From positions 2,356,001-2,420,000 of the forward strand of contig JAETXT010000008.1 in assembly GCA_019188255.1 (NCBI GenBank): DNA of 64,000 nt. The letters are read 5' to 3'. Every line of letters starts with the position of its first letter. Within the stretch, counting starts at the first letter, position 1. The position numbers and the translations under genes were made by a program. Of this stretch, positions 58,201-64,000 are shown in pieces. Origin of the DNA: Verticillium longisporum. Its lineage: Eukaryota; Ascomycota; Sordariomycetes; Glomerellales; Plectosphaerellaceae. Below the pieces are notes generated by a model. It did not search any database. It was not told the DNA's origin and saw nothing but the letters and a program-made list of their open reading frames with translations.

Positions 58201-61200
58201 TATATCCCTATTTATCTTATTAAATAGTATTTAATTATATTTATTAAAGAAGTCGAGAAGGGAGATAAGCTTATATATTATAAAGTCTTCTAAGAAATCG
58301 TCCTTACTTAGGAATATAAAGGTATCCCTTATTATAACTCTATTAATATATATAGCTAAATTAATAAGCTTTATTTTCTTATCCTTCTTCTAAACTAGAA
58401 ATTAAGGGTTCTTATAAGAAGTATAGCTTTCCTCGATAACCCTTCTCTTAAAGTATTCCTTTAGTATTTCGATAATTAACTTCTTAAAAGCCTTCGGAAT
58501 TAAGATACCCTTTACTTACTAGGCCTTATAAGGGATCGTTTTTATCTTCTATAAAGGAGTAATATTATAATTAAGGCTCTTATACTTAGTAAAGTCCTAA
58601 GCTAGTATAGCTTCCCTATTTAGGAGGATTTATTCTAATATATCCTATTCCCTTAATTAAAGGTATTTATAGAAGTCTATAATATCCTATAATCTCTAAA
58701 TTATAAACCTTAATTATAGCTTAATATCTAAGAACTTTAATACAATTAAGCCTTTAAAAGGGTCTTTATTAATTATATACTATTTTAATAGGATAATAGC
58801 TAGCTTCTTAACCTTCTAGAAGGGGTTACCTTTAAATATACTATTATTAGATAGCTTATTATTAATTAGGTTTACTTTATTAGCCTTCTTTTTATATATA
58901 ATATAGATTTCCCTAGTATTCTTTAAAGGCTATATAATTAAAGAAGCTTTCTAGGTTTATCGTTCCCTAGCCTTAAAAGTATAAAGTATATTAATTTAAT
59001 TAATATTCTATTAAACCTTCTATTTAGCTAAAATAATATTTATTAAATTAAAGAATACCTTTTTTAATAATTCCTTAAATATATTATAATAAATATAGCT
59101 TATTCCCCGATTATTAATTTAAATAATAGTTCTCTTAATTAAGGGAATAATAAAAGTAATTTCTAAAGAAAGGGCTTTATTAATAATATAGGTTATTTAG
59201 GCCTCTAAAAGTATTCCTAGAATAGAGTCCCCCTTATCTATATTTATAGGCTTATAAGAGGGCGTCTAATTAGGCGAACTATCTAGTTCCTAGCTATTCG
59301 GATATAGTTCTCGAATATCTCCTTAATATCTCCCTTTAATAATAGCTAGAGTATTATTATCGTTTAAGCCCCTTTAATTATCGTTCTCGCTTTTATTATT
59401 ATTTTTATTAATTTATAATATCTATATCCTTTTAAATAAGAAGTCTAAATAGATATCCTTTAAAGTTTCCTTCCTAAAAGGTCTAATATAGCTAATTAGG
59501 ATTATAATCCTTAAGCCTCTAAATATAAAGTTAATATATACTTAGTCCTTAATATAATTAAATATTATTTATATTTAAAGAAAGAATAGCCCCTTTAATA
59601 GTATATTAAGTATATAGTCCTTAGCTATTATAACTTAGAGGATAATAGGCTACTAGTACTTATCGACTTATAGGTTTTCGAATATATAGCCGATTATCCC
59701 TCTTAGTTCCCTTAATATAGCTAATTATATCTTAATAATTAATTTATAAACCCTATAAGAGAGGTTAAAGACGTTTATAACGTTTTTAGAAACGATATTA
59801 AATTATACCCCTAAATCGATTATTATAAGGATATATATCTTAGGTACCTTAAATAAGTCTATTTTAATTAAGCTAATAGGTAGGGTCTATTATTATATAG
59901 TAATAGCTAAAAATATATTAAAGTCCCTAAGCTCCTAGATTATAAGCTCCTTCTTTTATATTATAAAGGGTCTAATATTAAAAGTAATACCTATATTAGC
60001 CTAATTAAACTTTATAGATAATCCTATTATAAAATTAACCCTTTTTCTCTTTAAGGGTTATATATTATTATAGAATAAATAAAGGACTTTAAAATATATT
60101 ATTAGGAGCTATCTATATTCTAAGTCTATCCCTAAGATATACTCTTATTTAATCTTCTAAAGCTTAGGGTCTATAGTAATAAGGTAATTATAAGGGACCT
60201 TATATTCTTATTACTAGAACTATTTAATAAGCTTTTCTTAAATAGCTATTACTAACCTTTATACCCTTTTAATATTACTTAGCGAAGGGCCTTTATAGCT
60301 ATTAATTATACCTATTACCCTTATCTCCTTATATATTAGCTCTAGGATTAGAAGAGGGTCGGTCTCTTAAAAGCGGGCCTCTTTATTATATCTAGTCGAT
60401 ATAAGGAAAACTCTCTTTTAAGTTTTACTAATTACGTCTTTATATATCCTATTCTTAAAGTTAAGAAGTCCTCTAGAGTACTAGCCTATAAGGTTAACCT
60501 AGCTATAGATTAAGCTTCTAGCCTAGGGGTTCTATAATATATTCCTCGTCTTCTAATAGATACTAGAGAATAGGAATAGGGTAATTAAGTTAAGGGTCTA
60601 TCCCTTAAGCTCTTTTTATATTTAGGAGGCTAAGGGCTAGCCTATTATAATTATCTATTTAAAGATATTATACTAATTAAAGTAACCTCGGTTCTAGCCC
60701 TCGATTATAGATTATAGTAATATTAATTCCTAATTATCTCCCCTATTAATATAGTAATATAGTATTATAAACTTAATTAGCTAAGCCTCGAAATTAGCTC
60801 TTTATAGTATATAGTCCTTTAGATAGTAGAGACCTTTATAGTAAGTATAAGACCTATATATTAGGGGAGGGGGGTATAGATCTCTATATTAATATTAGTT
60901 TATAAATTAATCGTCCTCCTCTAAGTAGGGGTATTCTTATTACTATTAGCTTAATTAGGAGGCCTATAATTATTAATAGCTATTATATTATTATTATATC
61001 TATTAATAACCGCTTTATTAATACCTACTCTATTAATATAAGCTTTATTTTTATAACCCTAAACCTATAATATAAGCTATTCTATTAAACTAATTAGGGG
61101 TTCTTAAAAGAACTATAATAGGAGAGTCTAGCTTAGTTACTAAGTTTATAATCTAGAGCGCTAATAAGTAAGCGATTAGCCTATTTCCTCTATTAACCTT

Positions 61201-61835
61201 TATAGCTATTAAGTTCTCCTTTAAAGTAGTCCTTAGGAGTTCTTAAATAGCTAATAGAATCCTTAAATAAGATTCCTATATTCCTATTTTATATTCTATA
61301 ATTAAGATTTAGAATTAGATTATTAAGTTATTAAGCTTAGAATCCTTTATTTATATCCTCTATATGAAGGTTATTAATAAGGGTTTTATAAGCTTCTTAA
61401 TATTATTATTATTTTAATTAGAATAATCTAATATTACTTTAAACCTTTAAATATTTCTTTTCTCCTTTTCTAAGTATTTAATTATATCTTAGAATTTATT
61501 AAATATTAATCGATTAAAGAGGTTTCTAATTTTAATATTATAGCTATTAATAATTTTCGTAAATATCTTAGCTTTAATTATCCTATAACTAATATTAATT
61601 ATTTTATTATTAAATAGGGGGTTAAGCTTCTACTTCCTTACTATAGCTATAAATTTTAATATTAATTAATAAGCTTTATTAAATTCTTTTAGGTTCTTAA
61701 ATAACTATTTATAATTATATAATACTTTAATTTAAATAATAAAGTTCTTATTATTATTAGAAAACTAATCTTACTTCTTCTTAATATATTATATAGTCTT
61801 AATAAACGTTATTCCCTTAGCTTATATTATCTTTA

Positions 61836-61881
61836 ACGTAATCCACAAGCGAGTGGTTCACCCATGCGAGTGGTTCACTTC
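61836..61881 (+). repeat. Fot1 left terminal inverted repeat with internal direct repeats
   Basis: Begins ACGTAATCCACAAGCGAG. GCGAGTGGTTCAC occurs twice, at 61849-61861 and 61866-61878 (17-bp period). Paired subterminal repeats could be two transposase binding sites. Confidence 0.92.
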
Positions 61882-61942
61882 ACCCCGACCCGACAAACAT
61901 TCCGAGGAAAACCTCAACCCAAACGCCGTAAATCAATTAAAA

Positions 61943-63596
61943 TCACTCCTCCTCGTCTTTTGCAGACGATGAGATAGCTACCTGACAAGTTCTCGCGTTG
62001 TGGCCGGTCTTCCCGCATACGCTACAGCATCGTTTCTTCGGCTGGGACCACGACGCGGGACCCGGGTTCTGCAGCGTTTCCTCTTTTATCTGGATATCTA
62101 CTTCCTTCTGAGCAATCTTGTCCTGTCCCTCGCCTACAGCCATGCTTCCTCCTTCCCGGAGACGTAGCTTTTGGCCCTCCGGCGTCGGCTTAGTGTAGCA
62201 TTTTCCTCTCGAAGGATCATAACCTCTGACTTCAAAAGAGCGATCTGGTGCATAACACCCCGCGTCCCCTTCGCAAGATAGTCAACAGCATCTAAAATTG
62301 ACGTTGGGGAGCTTCCCTGGTGGCGTGAGATTCGCCCTTTGATGAAGTCAGTCTGGGAACCTGCCTCGAGCAGGTTAGTGGGCGTCTTAGAGACCCAAGA
62401 ATCACGCTCCCCGTGGGACGTCCCCGGAGGCGTCGTCGTCCTCAACCTCACATCCAGCTTTGACAGGACTGTTTCCGGGTTATGGGGGACAAGCCCCGCT
62501 CCTCGAAAGCCTCCCTGGATGTTTTTTCTGTCATTGCTTGCTGAAATGCAGCCGAAAACGCCGGGAAGAAGTCTTCTTTGCTGATGTGCGTTGTACCCGC
62601 CCTCATCCTATCCTCGATTTGCCGACCGTATGCTTTCTTTAGTGGGCCAAAACACCCAACATCGAGAGGCTGGAGTAGATGTGACGAATGAGGAGGCATA
62701 CAGAGTGTGATGATGTTGTTCTCCTTGCAGTAGAGTTCGAAGTCGACCGAGTGGTGACTTTCGTGGCCATCCAGGATCAGTAGGCGATAACCGCCCGAAG
62801 TACGGGACTTTGTATGCCTGTCAAAATGCCGAATCCATTCCAGACCAATATCATTCGTCGTCCAGCCGTTTGGAGATGTTGCGATTCTCCAGTCGCGAGA
62901 AATCGCGTCGTCCTGGTACCAGCTCGAGAGGTGGTACTTGCCCGAAACCACGATGAACGGCGGGACGGAGAAACCCAACGCGCCAACGCCCTGGATCACC
63001 GTAACCCATTCCCGGTTGCCTGGCTGCCTCATCTTCACATTGGACCGTCTTTCCGAACTGGTCACGACCATTCCGTTGGCGATAACGCCCATCTGGAAGC
63101 CGGTCTCGTCAAAGTTGTACATGTCAGCCTCTTGGATGCCGTACTTGGCGATCATGTTATGCACGAGGCGGAACCACGCGTTTATCGCGTCCGGATCTTC
63201 GCATTGGGCCCTCTTGTAGTCGTACTTGCGAAAGAAACGCGTCCGGAGCTCTGGTTGCCGTTTGACGAAGTTTGCGGCCCAGTTCTTCCCGACGCGTGGC
63301 GCGTCACGGTCGGCAAGCAGGCGATTCGCCATATCTCCGACCTCACCCAACCGGGGAGGGTAAGATCGCGCATCTAGGTCAAGGATATATTCGACAATAG
63401 TTTTCTCTTCTAGTACTGTTAATTTGGCAGAATTGGGCGGGCTTTCGCGTCGGGAGGGTTTGCCCTTCTGGCGTCGGAGGAGCGTCGTTAAGGGGACGGT
63501 GTAGATCCTCGCAGCACTCCGGGCGCTTAGGTTCGGGTCATTGTCCATAGCTTGGATAGCAAGGAATAATTGACCTTCTTTTGAAAGAGTCTCCAT
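61943..63596 (-). pseudogene. Fot1/pogo transposase, broken by two frameshifts
   Basis: The main frame 62448-63596 (ATG at 63596) gives 382 residues. It has a psq-type helix-turn-helix (about 8-42), a CENP-B-type helix-turn-helix (about 55-120, GKNWAANFVKRQPELRTRFF) and a DDE_1 catalytic core with Asp163 (NFDETGF), Asp276 (LILDGHESH) and Asp312 (QPLDVGCF), the DDD triad of Fot1. After GLSP the frame is wrong: a one-base loss in or near a C run (about 62490-62495) puts the rest in the next frame (62134-62451), with SSPTSILDAVDYLAKG and a coiled coil. A second shift near 62145-62160 leads to 61943-62143 and a CSVCGKTGHNARTC zinc knuckle (CX2CX4HX4C). The catalytic core is complete but the tail cannot be made without frameshifting. 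A sequencing error in the C run is possible for the first break. Confidence 0.88.
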
Positions 63597-63648
63597 CGCG
63601 GGCGGAGGTGGAATCTGTAGAATTCAGGTGTAGGTCGTGGGCCCGGGC

Positions 63649-63694
63649 GAAGTGAACCACTCGCTTGGGTGAACCACTCGCTTGTGGATTACGT
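63649..63694 (-). repeat. Fot1 right terminal inverted repeat
   Basis: Inverse of 61836-61881 with one mismatch (the left has CCCATGCG where this end, read outward-in, has CCCAAGCG). Contains the same pair of direct repeats and is followed by the duplicated TA. Confidence 0.92.
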
Positions 63695-64000
63695 TATAAA
63701 TAGTTTAATAAAATATCTATTATCTTTATTAATATAGATAATAATATTTATAATCTTCTCTTTCTCTTTAAAGCTAGCTAAGTAATAAATATCTTTATAA
63801 TCGATTAGGAACTCCTAGAGGTTATCCCCTATAAACTCAAGAGTATTATTAGACTTTAATATTAATATTATTATTAATCCTATATTATTTATTACCTTCT
63901 TAAGGATATTCTCGAAGATTAGCTTAAGCTAATTAAAGGAAAGGCCTTAAATCGGAACGTTCTATACCTCTAAGGCGGGATAGTAGTTAATTATATTCTT

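Larger units (their letters stand above)
61836..63694 (-). mobile_element. Fot1/pogo-type DNA transposon (Tc1/mariner superfamily)
   Basis: 1859 bp bounded by TA on each side (61834-61835 and 63695-63696), with 46-bp terminal inverted repeats differing at one base. It encodes a DDE transposase in three out-of-step pieces and keeps normal CpA/TpG within fully RIP-mutated Gypsy-2. Size, TA target and domain order are typical of fungal Fot1-like elements. Confidence 0.93.
55293..64000 (-). mobile_element. Gypsy-2: RIP-mutated Ty3/gypsy element, 5' end outside the window
   Basis: The minus strand near 58.1-58.35 kb reads as a gypsy RT relic: FIFLSKDDFLEDF, then ISLLDFF.KY.., RDITIFIT and LFR.YTLP.GA, then TFIDNIII at about 58056-58071 (box FxDD with Asp to Asn). 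RNase H and integrase should occupy about 55.6-57.6 kb by position. A capsid-like helical stretch (ASFKEKEKI near 63.77 kb; FKNLKEFNKAY near 61.68 kb) lies on both sides of the Fot1 insertion, showing that gag was split. No LTR was identified; the 3' end near 55.3 kb abuts copy C and the 5' end is beyond 64000. Confidence 0.75.

Overview
The window is nuclear DNA of a filamentous ascomycete (Pezizomycotina). Short introns with GT...AG ends (45-202 nt) interrupt fungal-specific families (DUF6594, DUF2434), a Golgi-tethering COG5 and a trehalose-phosphate synthase/phosphatase subunit. Long AT-rich tracts are almost free of CpA and TpG dinucleotides, the footprint of repeat-induced point mutation (RIP). 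No rRNA, tRNA or CRISPR was recognised.

Layout. 1-1640 is an AT-rich RIP-like tract. About 1.65-20.45 kb is an island of normal composition with seven genes: a DUF6594 membrane protein (-), a PhnB-like VOC protein (-), a DUF2434 seven-pass membrane glycoprotein (-), COG5 (+), a BTB/POZ protein (+), a TPS2-type trehalose-6-phosphate phosphatase (+) and an unrecognised Cys/coiled-coil protein (-). Several were assembled here from exons on phase-consistent splice sites; the first three are co-directional, DUF2434 and COG5 are divergent, and the last two converge. The trehalose gene has a long pyrimidine-rich upstream region with three CCCCT motifs.

From 20.45 kb to the end the window is a nested repeat graveyard. 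A structurally intact Ty1/copia element (Copia-1, 21988-28437, minus; TSD ATATT; 286-bp LTRs; one open polyprotein) sits in what look like inverted LTRs of a second, RIP-mutated copia family (Copia-2). Next come three RIP-mutated Copia-1 copies: A (5' fragment, +, carrying an unmutated solo LTR with TSD GTATA), B (minus, 5' truncated) and C (+, LTR to LTR). Copy C is split in its RNase H region by a 9.4-kb RIP-mutated Gypsy element (Gypsy-1, minus, TSD TATAG) that has an extra long reading frame between pol and its 3' LTR. From 55.3 kb to the edge lies another RIP-mutated Gypsy (Gypsy-2, minus), whose gag is interrupted by a non-RIP-mutated Fot1/pogo element (61836-63694, TA duplication, 46-bp TIRs, frameshifted transposase).

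The order can be read from the nesting: Copia-1 A-C, Gypsy-1, Gypsy-2 and Copia-2 invaded and were mutated; later the intact Copia-1, the solo LTR and the Fot1 element inserted and kept their CpA/TpG. The least familiar things here are the third reading frame of Gypsy-1, a 1.06-kb segment present in old Copia-1 copies but missing from the young one, and a possible RIP-type nonsense codon in the last gene before the AT-rich border.
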